Numbered from the stretch's first letter, positions 35,752 through 44,462 are shown. The stretch is 64,000 nucleotides of DNA from Bosea sp. BIWAKO-01 (GCF_001748145.1 NZ_BCQA01000001.1:4738501-4802500); one strand, 5' to 3'. Numbers and translations are program-made. The notes: generated from the letters alone by a model not told the origin.

Positions 35752-36827
35752 TACTCATCTTCGTCTCATAACGAATCGGTTTTCCGATCGAAGTCCTCAT
35801 AGCTTTCTGTTCCGGGCGAGATTGGTCAGTGGTAGCTCCGCGCCGAACTGATTCGCTCCGGCGTGCTCGTTTTTGCCGGATGACCTATTTCCTAGGCAAG
35901 CGGAAAGAATTTTGGTCATAGTTCAAAAAATAATCTGAAAAATAGCGATAAGCGGAATTAAATATTTTTTATTTTTTGTACTGTTACGCGCGATTGATTC
36001 GTGTGTCCGACTTCGGCTAACGCGAATTTAATTAGCTGAGGCGGCATTTATAAATTGGCAATAAGATTTTAACGGCTATTTTTGAAAAATCGCAAAATTG
36101 ATTATCTAATTACTTTCGTGCGCATGCGGCGCGGCATCTAGCCGCGGCGCGCGCCCGGGATCAGCCGTATATTGGCGCATCTTCGTCGGCTGTGACCTAC
36201 CCATCGCTATGCATTGTCAGGCGCTAGCTAAATCTCTGTCCGCTTTTCTGTTGAATTGATTCGGTCAATAACTGGCCGATGTTGCGCGGATCGACAGTTG
36301 CATGAGGTGATGCGCCGAGATTTCGCTCGCGCCCCCCGTCTAAAGAGCCGCTCTTCCCCGCGAGGCCGGGATACGCATCGGAGGTGGGTATTGGGGCGGG
36401 CACGCTCCTGGCCCGTTTCTCTGGCGGCAACCGGAACAGGAGCGCGTTGCCTGCTATGGCTGATTGACAATTCGCAGGAGGATCGGCGCATCGCACTCCA
36501 ATTCGTCGAACTCTTCGTCTAGCAGTGACGGATCGCTCAGAAGGTCGCCCCCAGTCCAGCGGCCCGCTGAATAGGGGCGCTGACCATGCGGGTTGGAGAT
36601 TGGAGCGGAACGAATCGCTGCTCTTGCTGTCGTCGAGAGGGGCGGCCGCATTCTATGGATCATTGGAAGCCTCGCGTTGGAGTAAGCTAGGTAGCGAGAA
36701 GGCAGCGGCTGTTGCTCAGATTGGAGCAGGCGGAAACCCCTATCGAGCAGTCTATAAATTATACAGAATGTTAAATTATTGCATCCAATTCATCGCAATA
36801 TGGTTAATGCGGCGAGGCTGCCAGCGC
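35752..36827. other. Gene-poor stretch with AT-rich island (35881-36150)
   Basis: About 1.1 kb without a convincing gene. From 35881 to 36150 the base composition drops sharply to AT-rich, unlike the rest of the window. Two GCGGAA motifs at 35900 and 35952 are the reverse of the TTCCGC core seen beyond tniQ. The right end of the Tn7-like element may lie here, but no terminal repeat or target duplication could be fixed. The remainder to 36827 shows only short frames without ribosome binding sites. Confidence 0.4.
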
Positions 36828-37088
36828 TCAGGGATTGGCTGCCGTGGGCTTCGTGAAAACAAGTACGCCGACAACGGATTCGCCGCTTACAAAGCTAGCT
36901 CCATCTCGCTCCAGCGCTCTGCGGATTCGGTTGTTGAGAGCGATTTTCGGCTCGATATCGCCGGCTTCAAAGTCGAAAACGGTCTTGCGAGACACGTCGG
37001 CTGTCGCTGACAGCCAATCTTGCGTTTGCCCCAGCAGGAGCCTGGCAGCTCTGCAGACGAAACCCGGAATTGGCGCGTCTGCAGGCAT
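36828..37088 (-). CDS. XRE-family helix-turn-helix regulator
   Basis: 86 aa. A single XRE helix-turn-helix covers residues 8-60 (RAARLLLGQTQDWLSATADV, SRKTVFDFEAGDIEP, RIRRALERDG). This is the short, domain-only form common in alphaproteobacteria. No ribosome binding site stands out. It is divergent from the ParS-HAD operon, 457 bp away, and might regulate it. The gap 37089-37545 holds no clear gene; a minus-strand frame of 60 codons at 37260-37442 could not be supported. Confidence 0.75.
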   Translation of the reverse strand: MPADAPIPGFVCRAARLLLGQTQDWLSATADVSRKTVFDFEAGDIEPKIALNNRIRRALERDGASFVSGESVVGVLVFTKPTAANP

Positions 37089-37545
37089 CGGAACGAACCT
37101 ACTCCCTGTCAGGAGGGCGGTGCCGCAATCATTTGTGTGGAATAATTTTATGGAACTTGTATAATAAGCGGCGTCGCTGAACGGCTTGGCGGAGCTCGAC
37201 AACGCATCTGTTTGCAAGTGTGTCTTCGACGGAGGGTTCATCCGTGCTGCGCTCTTCACCTAAATTCCCACACGACCTCTGGCATCGAATTTCGCCGCGC
37301 TGATCACAGCGAGTGACAAAGCGGGATGGGCGTCGGTTGATGTCTGGTTCCGCCGTACGCGAAACATGACAAATACCCCGCTGCCGGTCGAGGGCGGCTG
37401 GATGATTTCCCCTGCACAATAGGTAAGGCGCGATCGCGCCAATCCATCAATGGAAGCCGAGCAAGTGGTCGGGCCGAACAGCCCGCCCCCTAACTCTATC
37501 TCGCCGCGTCAATGGCGATCAGGTTCATCCAAAACGAGGATTGCA

Positions 37546-38649
37546 ATGATCGAAGAGCGGAGCTTCGAGGAGCGGGCTCGTGTGAGCGCGCCCTGTATGC
37601 GTACCTTCCTGAATATCGCTCGCCGCTGGAAGCTGTTGGAGAGACAGCAGTCGCAGCTCCTAGAGTGCGAAACCGCGCGGTTGCGCGAATGGACGAAGCT
37701 TGCTCGCGAGCATCGGCCGCTCGTTCTCGAAACCAGCACGCTCATGCGCATTTCGGTTGTTCTGGGCGTTTTTGGTGACCTTCGGCAATTTCTACTGCTG
37801 ACCTCAGGCGCAGGGGAAGAACGATTGTGGTTGTTTCGGCCCCGCCAGTTTCCGCCGTTCAATGGTCGACCTCCGCTGGAGGTGCTTTTCGGTTCCTTCG
37901 AAGATCAGATGAGGGTCAGACGGCATCTTGCTGCCGTCGCCGAGGACGCATCCGTTCGCCGTCAGCTCGAGTTGAGCGATCCCGCGGACCCAGGCTATGG
38001 GGCTATTTGGGATGCCCCTTCGAGCGGCATCAAGGCCGTTTGCTTCGATGCTTTCGGGACTGTCGTTGAGATCGTCGACAAGCGTCGCCCGTTCCATGCG
38101 CTTCTCCGCGACGAACCTACCGATGCACTGGCCGAAAGAGTGATCACGCATCCCATGGGGTTGCGTGGCCTGTCGCAAGAGATGGCCCCACCTCCGACTG
38201 AAGAATTGCTGGCAAGGCTCGAAGCAGACGTCGTGGCGGAGTGTGCTTCAATGCGGCTGCGGCCAGGCATGGATCAGGTGTGGTCCGATTTGCGTAGAGC
38301 GGGACTCAAAATCGCTATCTGCTCAAATCTCGCTAGCCCTTACGAGCAGGCTTTGCTCGATTGGCTTCCCGATCAGCCAGATGCCCTTGTGCTGTCGTTT
38401 CGCGCGGGTCTGAGGAAGCCGCAGCAACAGATCTATCGGTTGGTATGCAGCGAGCTACGGCTGCAGCCCTGTGAAGTCCTGTTCACTGGCGACGATCTAG
38501 AGGCCGACGTTTTTGGCCCAGGCGCCATCGACGCGCTGGCGATGCCAATCGAGGAATTCGAGAGCTCACTCTCGAGCGGCCCATCCTTCTTTGCGCCGAG
38601 TGAGGTCACCGATCTCTTTGACCGGATTTCCGCGTCGAAGGCGCCCTGA
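37546..38649 (+). CDS. Xre/MbcA/ParS antitoxin-like region fused to HAD hydrolase
   Basis: 367 aa in one open frame. Residues 15-125 match the Xre-MbcA-ParS antitoxin pattern: a degenerate helix-turn-helix (FLNIARRWKLLERQQSQLL), then the toxin-binding domain RISVVLGVFGDLRQFLL, WLFRPRQFPPFNGRPPLEVL, MRVRRHLAAV. Residues 150-350 are a HAD phosphatase with FDAFGTVVE (nucleophile Asp), ICSNLAS, the lysine in GLRKPQQQIYR, and TGDDLEADVFG. ParS-type domains normally neutralise RES toxins; a HAD partner in the same chain is unusual. GAGGA lies 6 bp before the ATG. A metallophosphoesterase gene follows after 53 bp. The substrate is unknown. Confidence 0.8.
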   Translation: MIEERSFEERARVSAPCMRTFLNIARRWKLLERQQSQLLECETARLREWTKLAREHRPLVLETSTLMRISVVLGVFGDLRQFLLLTSGAGEERLWLFRPRQFPPFNGRPPLEVLFGSFEDQMRVRRHLAAVAEDASVRRQLELSDPADPGYGAIWDAPSSGIKAVCFDAFGTVVEIVDKRRPFHALLRDEPTDALAERVITHPMGLRGLSQEMAPPPTEELLARLEADVVAECASMRLRPGMDQVWSDLRRAGLKIAICSNLASPYEQALLDWLPDQPDALVLSFRAGLRKPQQQIYRLVCSELRLQPCEVLFTGDDLEADVFGPGAIDALAMPIEEFESSLSSGPSFFAPSEVTDLFDRISASKAP

Positions 38650-38702
38650 CAGCGCGGGCTGCAGGCACGAGTTTCCGTCCATCCAAATCGACTGGAGGCA
38701 GA

Positions 38703-39509
38703 ATGCGTTTGCTCGTAATTTCCGACCTGCATCTTGAATTCGGCCCTTTCGAGTTTCCTGAGCCGATGCCGGAATTCGATGTCGCCGTTTTCGCCGGGGA
38801 CATGGGGCAGCCAATCAGCGCCGCGATCCAGTGGATGAGCGGTGAAAGGGAGAATGGGCCGTTGAAGGGCCGGCCGATCGTCTATGTGCCGGGCAACCAC
38901 GAGTTCTATCGGAGTGAGATGAAGGCAAATCTCGCGGAGGGTTGCGAGGCTGCCGAACTGGCCGAGATACACCTGCTGAATCGCCGAACCGTTGTCATTG
39001 GTGACGTCCGCTTCATCGGCTGCATTTTGTGGACTGATTATAGGCTTTTCGGGACGCCCAAACCCTCGATGATTATTGCCGGGCAGGAACTCAACGATCA
39101 TCGCCTCATTCGATATCGAGAGAGGGGAGGCCATGTCAGTCGGTTCATGCCCTGGCACGCTGCGGCTGAGCATCGACTCGACCTTACATTTGTCCGGAGT
39201 GAGCTTGCGAGGCCTCACAAGGGCCCGACGGTGGTAGTCACGCACCACGCGCCGCATCCGCAATCAGTTCAGCCCCGGCATCAAGGAAGCGCTCTTTCGC
39301 CGGCTTTCGTCTCTGATCTCAGCGCTCTGATCGAGGACCTCCAACCGGAGCTGTGGATCCACGGTCATGATCATGGATCGCATGACTATCGCGTCGGCAG
39401 GACGCGCGTCTTTGCAAACCAAGCGGGGTACCCAAATCTTCATCGGGATCGCGAGAACCGAGGTTTCGATCCATGCTGCGTCATCTCCATCGATAAAGCA
39501 CAGAAATGA
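38703..39509 (+). CDS. Calcineurin-like metallophosphoesterase
   Basis: 268 aa. Metal-binding motifs in order are ISDLHLEFG, VAVFAGDMG, YVPGNHEFY, VVTHHAPHP and WIHGHDHGSHDY, a complete set. Members hydrolyse phosphodiesters or monoesters, including nucleotides. GGAGGCAG precedes the start, 53 bp after the ParS-HAD fusion gene, so the two phosphatases are very likely co-transcribed. Nothing points to DNA-end processing, since no SbcC-like partner is present. It may act on the same small molecule as the HAD protein. Confidence 0.88.
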   Translation: MRLLVISDLHLEFGPFEFPEPMPEFDVAVFAGDMGQPISAAIQWMSGERENGPLKGRPIVYVPGNHEFYRSEMKANLAEGCEAAELAEIHLLNRRTVVIGDVRFIGCILWTDYRLFGTPKPSMIIAGQELNDHRLIRYRERGGHVSRFMPWHAAAEHRLDLTFVRSELARPHKGPTVVVTHHAPHPQSVQPRHQGSALSPAFVSDLSALIEDLQPELWIHGHDHGSHDYRVGRTRVFANQAGYPNLHRDRENRGFDPCCVISIDKAQK

Positions 39510-39935
39510 GCGGCTATGATTGCTATGATGCAATTTGGTGTGAGATGTCGCGCCTCCGATTTGGGCGTGGCACGGTGTTTCAATCGCGTCGTGCTGTGAA
39601 AGACGCCAAGCGTGGTGGCGGTGACATGTCGGCAGCAAGGGCCGCCGGACGCGGCCGATGTCCCTAGGCGAACGCGGCCCGGTTTGGTGGGAACGACGGC
39701 GCACCGGATCTCAACCGGCATCTGGCCGCGTTATGCGGATTGGGCTGACCGGTCTGCGGAAACCGGCCGGGCGGTCGCGAAAATCTCGCATGTGATCGGA
39801 ATAAATCGACGGGAAATTTTGAGCCATACCCAAGCTGTCGGGAGGGTGCTTTCTGAACGAATCCGAACAATTCTGTTCAGTCCGCGTTCTCTGTGTGAAG
39901 GCTTTAATTGCCGAGAGCAAACAGGGAGAACTCCC
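39510..39935. other. Intergenic stretch without a recognised gene
   Basis: About 425 bp. It must carry the promoter of the exported Gly/Tyr-rich protein, but no perfect EcfG match and no strong sigma-70 box was found. Short frames here lack ribosome binding sites. Confidence 0.4.
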
Positions 39936-40271
39936 ATGCGCCGATTCTTTATCGCAGCAACTATCGCCATTGGGGCGGCCGCAACTATCGCCACCTTCGC
40001 GCCTGCGGCTCACGCAAGCGAAACGCTTCCGCCCCGTATTGCCCATCAACTCGACAAGCAACCGATTGAGTTCGCCATGACTGAGGCGAAGCGGCAACGG
40101 CTGTGGATCATTCAACAAAACCTGAATCAGCAGAGATACTACGGCCGCGGATATGGCTACGGCCGCGGCTACGGTTACGACCGCGGATATGGCTATGGCC
40201 GTCGTTATGGGGGGCCGCCCCCGTGGGCCCCGGCCTATGGCTACCGCCGGCACTACTACTATGAGGGCTAG
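39936..40271 (+). CDS. Exported Gly/Tyr/Arg-rich protein
   Basis: 111 aa. A signal peptide covers residues 1-28 (FIAATIAIGAAATIATFAPA). A short helical section follows, and a C-terminal low-complexity half is built from YGRGYGYG-type repeats. AGGGAGAA lies just before the ATG. Such proteins are exported and may be structural or bind metals or anions; no family was recognised. The gene stands alone. Confidence 0.7.
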   Translation: MRRFFIAATIAIGAAATIATFAPAAHASETLPPRIAHQLDKQPIEFAMTEAKRQRLWIIQQNLNQQRYYGRGYGYGRGYGYDRGYGYGRRYGGPPPWAPAYGYRRHYYYEG

Positions 40272-40382
40272 TCGTGGTCAGTCACCGGCTCTTGTCGAAT
40301 TGCGATGCATCCCCTCACAGGCCTCACAGTTGGACTGTGAGGGGGAATTGATTCCGAAGATGAGTGTGAAGGTGTGAGGGCG

Positions 40383-40487
40383 TCTGCGCGGCCTGCGCGC
40401 CTTGCGACGCCAGGTGAATAACTGTCGCGGCGTCAGGCCATGCCGGCGCGCGACCTTGGAAGGCGCCCGTATGGCTTCGACGCGATG
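40383..40487 (-). mobile_element. IS66-family OrfA (TnpA-type) relic
   Basis: A minus-strand frame reads HRVEAIRAPSKVARRHGLTP then RQLFTWRRKARR. This is the helix-turn-helix region of the small accessory protein of IS66-type elements. Only about 35 codons remain, without start or partner genes. The whole gap 40272-40686 has no other feature apart from this scar. Confidence 0.6.
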
Positions 40488-40686
40488 TTGGCGAGGCTCC
40501 ACGCCGCTAAAATTTGCTCCGGACCGGCGCTGATGGGGCACAAGTTCAGCCGGCCAAAATATGGAGCCGGGCCGAGCTTGGCGCAGAAGCGCACATGGTT
40601 AGACAGGATCGCCTTCACGAGCACGTAAGGCTGCGGCACAAACTGTAATCCCGGTCCTGTCCCGCCGGGGCAATCCAATCATCGCC

Positions 40687-42204
40687 TCAGTCTTCGAGCC
40701 TGTCACGCTCGATGATGAGTTCAATGATCGCGCCCGTAGGGTCCCACTCTCTGCGGACCCGACCAATCTGGCCTGCCGTCGCCTTGACCAACCGGCTGCC
40801 GAAGCCTTCGCTTCCTGTGGTCGTCGGTGGGGGACCTCCGCGTTCGCGCCAGACGATTACGAACTCGGACAGTCGATCCGAACATGTGATCTCGACGACG
40901 CCGTCCTCGACGGAGAGGCTGCCATATTTGGCGGCGTTGGTCGCGAACTCATGGAGCAGCAGCGAGAGCGAAGTGATGAGGGTGGAGGGCACCGGAATAT
41001 CAGCACCGCGAACCGCGCTGCGTGGCCGTTCGCCGGCCTGATACGGGGCCAGTATTGCCCCGATCAACGCATGCAGCGTGGTTGCTGCCGGTTCGCCCCC
41101 CGCGGTCAGGGCTGACATCGTCAGCGCGTGAGCACGTGACAGGGTGGCCAGACGCTCGGCAACCGTCGCCGCGAGCTCAGCCGGACTGGAGGCCGACCGC
41201 GCACTGAGATTGACGATGCCGCTCGTGAGCGCAAACACGTTCTTGATGCGATGGTGCATCTCGCGCAGCAGCATGTCTTGCTGCTCCTGCGCACGCTGCC
41301 GATCCGAGATGTCGCGGGCGATCTTCGCCGCCCCCACGATCTCGCCCCTGGAGTCCTTGATCGGCGAGACGGTCAGCGAGATCGCAACAGGCGCTCCGTC
41401 CTTGCGCCGGCGGATGGTCTCAAAGTGATTGATGCGCTCTCCGGCGCGAATGCGCGCCAGAATTTCCGGCTCCTCATCCCGCCGGTCTTCTGGAATGAGC
41501 AACATGATGTTCTCGCCGAGAACCTCCTCGCGCCGATAACCGAAAAGGCGCTCTGCGCCCGGGTTCCAGTCCGTGATAACGCCGTCCAGATCCTTGCCGA
41601 TGATTGCGTCATCCGAGGATTCGACGAGCGCCGCCAGCCGGCGGGCCGAGGCGTCCCCGTCATGGCATTCGATGGCAAAGCCGAGCTGGCGTGCGATGAG
41701 CAGCGCGAGATCGCGCTCGTGCTCGGTGAAAACCCGCGGCGTATCATAATAGACCATGAACTTGCCGGTCAGTTCATCGCCTCCGGCAAGCGGTATGAAG
41801 GCCAGGGCATGAATGCCCTCGCCAATAACGGTCTCGATGAGTGGCCGCGGTTCGCCGGAGCGGGCCATGTCCGAAATGAAGATCGGGTGGGCCTCGCGGT
41901 CATGTCGCTTCCAGGGAGAATGGCCGTCGACAGCGGCGCGGTATCCGTCCGAAAGGCCGCGCCAGGCGACGAAACGCATCGTCCCGCCCTCGTCGAATCG
42001 AAGGATCGCTGCCCGCGAGCACGTGAGGGCTTCACAGATGGCATCAAGCGCACTCTGGTAAATCTCGACGAGCGTGCGGGCTCGAAACAGCCGATCGGTG
42101 AAGTGGAAGAGTGTCGTCTGTTCGAGAACGTGGCGCGTCAGATCATTCGCAGTGCCAGTGCCTTTGCTGATGACCCTCCCTTGAGGGTCACTGCTTCGCT
42201 CCAT
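40687..42204 (-). CDS. HWE-family sensor histidine kinase (GAF-PAS)
   Basis: 505 aa soluble kinase. A GAF domain spans about residues 40-190. A PAS domain with PAC follows (ALVESSDDAIIGKDLDGVIT to ISLTVSPIKDSRGEIVGAAK). The HWE kinase core has MLLREMHHRIKNVFALTSGI, with the phosphoacceptor histidine, and an ATP-binding part with HEFATNAAKYG and GFGSRLV. The family name comes from the W-x-E motif, seen here as VWRERGGP. HWE kinases often feed the PhyR-NepR-EcfG stress pathway, which fits the EcfG promoters nearby. The start at 42204 has GAGG upstream; the longer frame would need a TTG. Confidence 0.88.
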   Translation of the reverse strand: MERSSDPQGRVISKGTGTANDLTRHVLEQTTLFHFTDRLFRARTLVEIYQSALDAICEALTCSRAAILRFDEGGTMRFVAWRGLSDGYRAAVDGHSPWKRHDREAHPIFISDMARSGEPRPLIETVIGEGIHALAFIPLAGGDELTGKFMVYYDTPRVFTEHERDLALLIARQLGFAIECHDGDASARRLAALVESSDDAIIGKDLDGVITDWNPGAERLFGYRREEVLGENIMLLIPEDRRDEEPEILARIRAGERINHFETIRRRKDGAPVAISLTVSPIKDSRGEIVGAAKIARDISDRQRAQEQQDMLLREMHHRIKNVFALTSGIVNLSARSASSPAELAATVAERLATLSRAHALTMSALTAGGEPAATTLHALIGAILAPYQAGERPRSAVRGADIPVPSTLITSLSLLLHEFATNAAKYGSLSVEDGVVEITCSDRLSEFVIVWRERGGPPPTTTGSEGFGSRLVKATAGQIGRVRREWDPTGAIIELIIERDRLED

Positions 42205-42484
42205 AGGCGGCCTCGCGCTCGGCCAATCCAAGTCCGCTCACAACAAGAAGACCGTCTGGCCACCCGATCATTCGAGCATCGAATTCGGCTGGTCACAATA
42301 TCATTTGTTTAGAATCGGCGCAGACTCGTAACTGGTGCGGCCATCATCATCGCCGGGCATCGATCAGATTTTTGGAGCAATACTGCGCGGTCAAGGCTCG
42401 CTGGTTAAAAGCGGATCGGGGGCTCACAATCATGGTTGCAAGGTCGGAAGCTCCGCCAGCATGCGGGCGGAGCTTCCGCGCCGG

Positions 42485-43024
42485 CTACAAAGCCGGTCGC
42501 ACGTAGGGAGGGGCCTCCGGATCGAATTGCGTCCAGCCTTCCCGCTCATAGGCAGTGCGGCGATCGACCATGTCGATGGGGGTCGCACCATCCATGATGG
42601 CCACGACTGTCGGTGCTTGTTCGTCCGTCGCCCGAACCGCGACGACGCTGCCGCCGCGCCTGACCGTCTCGGCATAGTAATGGGCCTCTTCCTCATCGAC
42701 ACCTGAACTCGTCAGTGCACCGACGAGACCACCGGCGACGGCGCCCGTGGCAGCACCCGCTGCGGTTGCCGCCAGCCAGCCCGCAGCGACGACGGGACCA
42801 ATCCCTGGGATGGCAATCATGCCGAGGCCTGCCAATAAACCGGCCGCTCCGCCGATCAGGCCGCCGACGCCGGCGCCTTCACCTGCGTTGCTGTCGCCGT
42901 CGACCTCGTCTCCTCGGCCGACGAGGCTGATATCGGAATCGGCGACGCCGGCGTCCTTCAGCTTGCGAATGACGGAATCGGCCTGGCTGTAAGTGTCGTA
43001 GGATCGGGTGATGGTCTGGGTCAT
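42485..43024 (-). CDS. General-stress-protein 17M-like domain protein
   Basis: 179 aa. The N-terminal 45 residues match the heat-induced stress protein domain (TITRSYDTYSQADSVIRKLK, then DISLVGRG). A glycine/alanine-rich hydrophobic segment with two putative helices covers residues 50-105, and a C-terminal DUF1269-like portion follows (YYAETVRRGGSVVAVRA). It is cotranscribed with the exported protein upstream (11-bp gap), from a perfect EcfG promoter at 43375-43399. Function is unknown; likely an inner-membrane stress protein. Confidence 0.75.
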   Translation of the reverse strand: MTQTITRSYDTYSQADSVIRKLKDAGVADSDISLVGRGDEVDGDSNAGEGAGVGGLIGGAAGLLAGLGMIAIPGIGPVVAAGWLAATAAGAATGAVAGGLVGALTSSGVDEEEAHYYAETVRRGGSVVAVRATDEQAPTVVAIMDGATPIDMVDRRTAYEREGWTQFDPEAPPYVRPAL

Positions 43025-43035
43025 CGTGCGGTTCC

Positions 43036-43335
43036 TCAGTTGTGTGTGATGTTGCCGCGATAATCGACGCTCACGTTGACCGCCTGGCCGCCGTGAGTGG
43101 CCTTGCCCTTCCAGACGCCGTTGTCGTCTTTCTTGAGTTCGGAGACGGCGGTGTAGCCGTTGGCCTCGAGCCGGCTCTTCGCCTGGCCCTCGGTGAAGCT
43201 GTTGGCACCGGGCAGGGGGGCGTTTGCATCGGCCGGGGCGTTCGGGGACGGTGTCGGGGCAGTGGTCGAGGTCTGAGCCTGCGCGCCCAGAACTGTGGCG
43301 ACGGAGAAGAGCGTCGCGATCAATGTCCGTTTCAT
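43036..43335 (-). CDS. Small exported PepSY-like protein
   Basis: 99 aa. Signal peptide (LIATLFSVATVLGAQAQ), a Thr/Pro/Ala-rich linker, then a compact domain (FTEGQAKSRLEANGYTAV, then NGVWKGKATHGGQAVNVSVD) that fits the PepSY-like pattern. GGGAGA precedes the start. An EcfG promoter sits 40 bp upstream, and the stress-protein gene follows after 11 bp. Expected in the periplasm. Confidence 0.7.
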   Translation of the reverse strand: MKRTLIATLFSVATVLGAQAQTSTTAPTPSPNAPADANAPLPGANSFTEGQAKSRLEANGYTAVSELKKDDNGVWKGKATHGGQAVNVSVDYRGNITHN

Positions 43336-43374
43336 CGGTGTCTCCCTGAAACAGTTGGCATGGGTGCCCGATCC

Positions 43375-43399
43375 AACGGCAACGTTGGCCACTTGTTCC
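43375..43399 (-). promoter_or_regulatory. EcfG (general stress sigma factor) promoter
   Basis: On the minus strand: GGAAC, 16 bp, CGTT, a perfect match to the alphaproteobacterial EcfG consensus. It lies 40 bp from the start of the exported PepSY-like gene. Confidence 0.75.
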
Positions 43400-43494
43400 A
43401 AGAACGTCTGTCCGCTTTTGAGGCTCCCTCTTGCCAAGAACGGTCCCGCAGCGTGGCAGCATAAGGTTTGGCCTTACGCGAATGCCGCAGCGCC

Positions 43495-43520
43495 GGAACT
43501 CATCTAGCTGCTCTCACGTT
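43495..43520 (+). promoter_or_regulatory. EcfG promoter of a candidate small RNA
   Basis: GGAAC, 17 bp, CGTT on the plus strand, about 95 bp from the divergent EcfG promoter at 43375-43399. It points into a structured, apparently non-coding unit ending at 43658. Confidence 0.65.
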
Positions 43521-43526
43521 GGTCGC

Positions 43527-43658
43527 CGCCGCAAGGCGGCCACTGCGAGGGCGACGGAGGAATGGACGAGTTGGTCCACTCCTGGTGTGCTGGTTTTCTC
43601 GTGTCGGATCTCGGAGTGTTTCGACCCGCTGCTCCAAATGGGGTGGCGGGCCTTTTTC
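43527..43658 (+). ncRNA. Candidate EcfG-dependent small RNA
   Basis: About 130 nt from the predicted start to a terminator. It contains GCCGCC-GCAA-GGCGGC at its 5' end, a 9-bp hairpin at 43559-43582 with one mismatch, and a terminator stem at 43625-43650 followed by five T residues. A frame opening at 43562 runs straight through the terminator and is not convincing. The length and three-hairpin layout fit a trans-acting small RNA. Confidence 0.5.
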
Positions 43659-43738
43659 GTTTCAAATGCCGATCAATTGTCGAAGTGACCACCACAAATC
43701 GGACACGCACTACCGCAAGTTTGGGGTAGGAGATTCGA

Positions 43739-43831
43739 ATGCACAAATGGTGGCGGGACGTTTTACTGTTTGGGGGAGGCGGACTTGCTTTGGTCAACGC
43801 CATGGTGATCACGCTGAATTTTGTTCAGTGA
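43739..43831 (+). CDS. Possible 30-aa membrane peptide
   Basis: The reading frame starts MHKWWRDVLLFGGGGLALV, is almost wholly hydrophobic after the fifth residue, and could span the membrane once. TAGGAG lies 6 bp before the ATG. It starts 80 bp after the candidate small RNA terminator. Small stress-linked membrane peptides are common, but such a short frame can arise by chance. No other gene is clear in 43659-44033. Confidence 0.35.
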   Translation: MHKWWRDVLLFGGGGLALVNAMVITLNFVQ

Positions 43832-44033
43832 TGGTGGCGACGCTTTCGAACTAGCGAAATCCGCTTCGGTTGAGCCAGTGATTTCTATGGTTGTCGGCCT
43901 GATCGTTGTCGCTGTCAGCGTCCTCTCGTAGTAGCCCAAGTTCACTCGGCCCCCTGGAGAGTAAGCCTTTCCGCCGCGCCCAGTTGGTCCCGCGGCTCAC
44001 GAAACGAGGGCGGTGGGAACTGCGGGCGTTTGC

Positions 44034-44462
44034 TTATGGCCCAATCAGCCGCTTTGCCTGCTGCACGGCCTCCATGCATTCGGCCTCTCGACCGGCGCGA
44101 TCTAACCCCTTCGCCCGATCGACCGCAGCAGACGCTTCTGCCTTGGTAGACGCACCGGTCGCCGGAGCCCTCGATTGATCGGCAGCCGTTGATTGGCCCT
44201 GGGTCTGGCGACGGACATCGTCAGGCGATGTTGCCTTGCCTTGAGCTTCGCGGCTCAAAAATTCCGCCGGCGGATGTTGCGCTGCCCCGGCGCCAGACTG
44301 GCTTGTCCCCGTAACGCCCGACGTCGGCCCAGAACCCGCGTCCGTCGCAGCCAATGTCTTCGTGAGGGCCTCGACTTCGCCGGTACAAGGACCGGCGAAT
44401 GCAATGCTGGCCTGAAGAGCAGATGCGAAACAGGCCATGGACAAATAGCGTGAGGGTTTCAT
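44034..44462 (-). CDS. Exported Ala/Gln/Thr-rich hypothetical protein
   Basis: 142 aa. Signal peptide MKPSRYLSMACFASALQASI to AFA, then a cysteine (GPCTGEVEAL), a low-complexity middle rich in Gly, Thr, Gln and Ala, and a C-terminal helix ending in AECMEAVQQAKRLIGP. The two cysteines (near residues 26 and 129) could form a disulfide in the periplasm. No family was recognised. The upstream region faces the EcfG promoter at 44553, but no perfect EcfG match points toward this gene. Confidence 0.6.
   Translation of the reverse strand: MKPSRYLSMACFASALQASIAFAGPCTGEVEALTKTLAATDAGSGPTSGVTGTSQSGAGAAQHPPAEFLSREAQGKATSPDDVRRQTQGQSTAADQSRAPATGASTKAEASAAVDRAKGLDRAGREAECMEAVQQAKRLIGP

Noticed and set aside
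28560..36200. CRISPR-associated transposon (CAST)
   Set aside because: No cas gene or repeat-spacer array is seen near the tns genes, and TniQ is of TnsD-like size.
37260..37442. 60-codon minus-strand frame upstream of the XRE gene
   Set aside because: Plausible in parts but without ribosome binding site or family match; not enough to call a gene.
43468..43854. 128-codon plus-strand frame across the small RNA region
   Set aside because: It runs through a strong terminator, has no ribosome binding site at its start and reads as low-quality protein.
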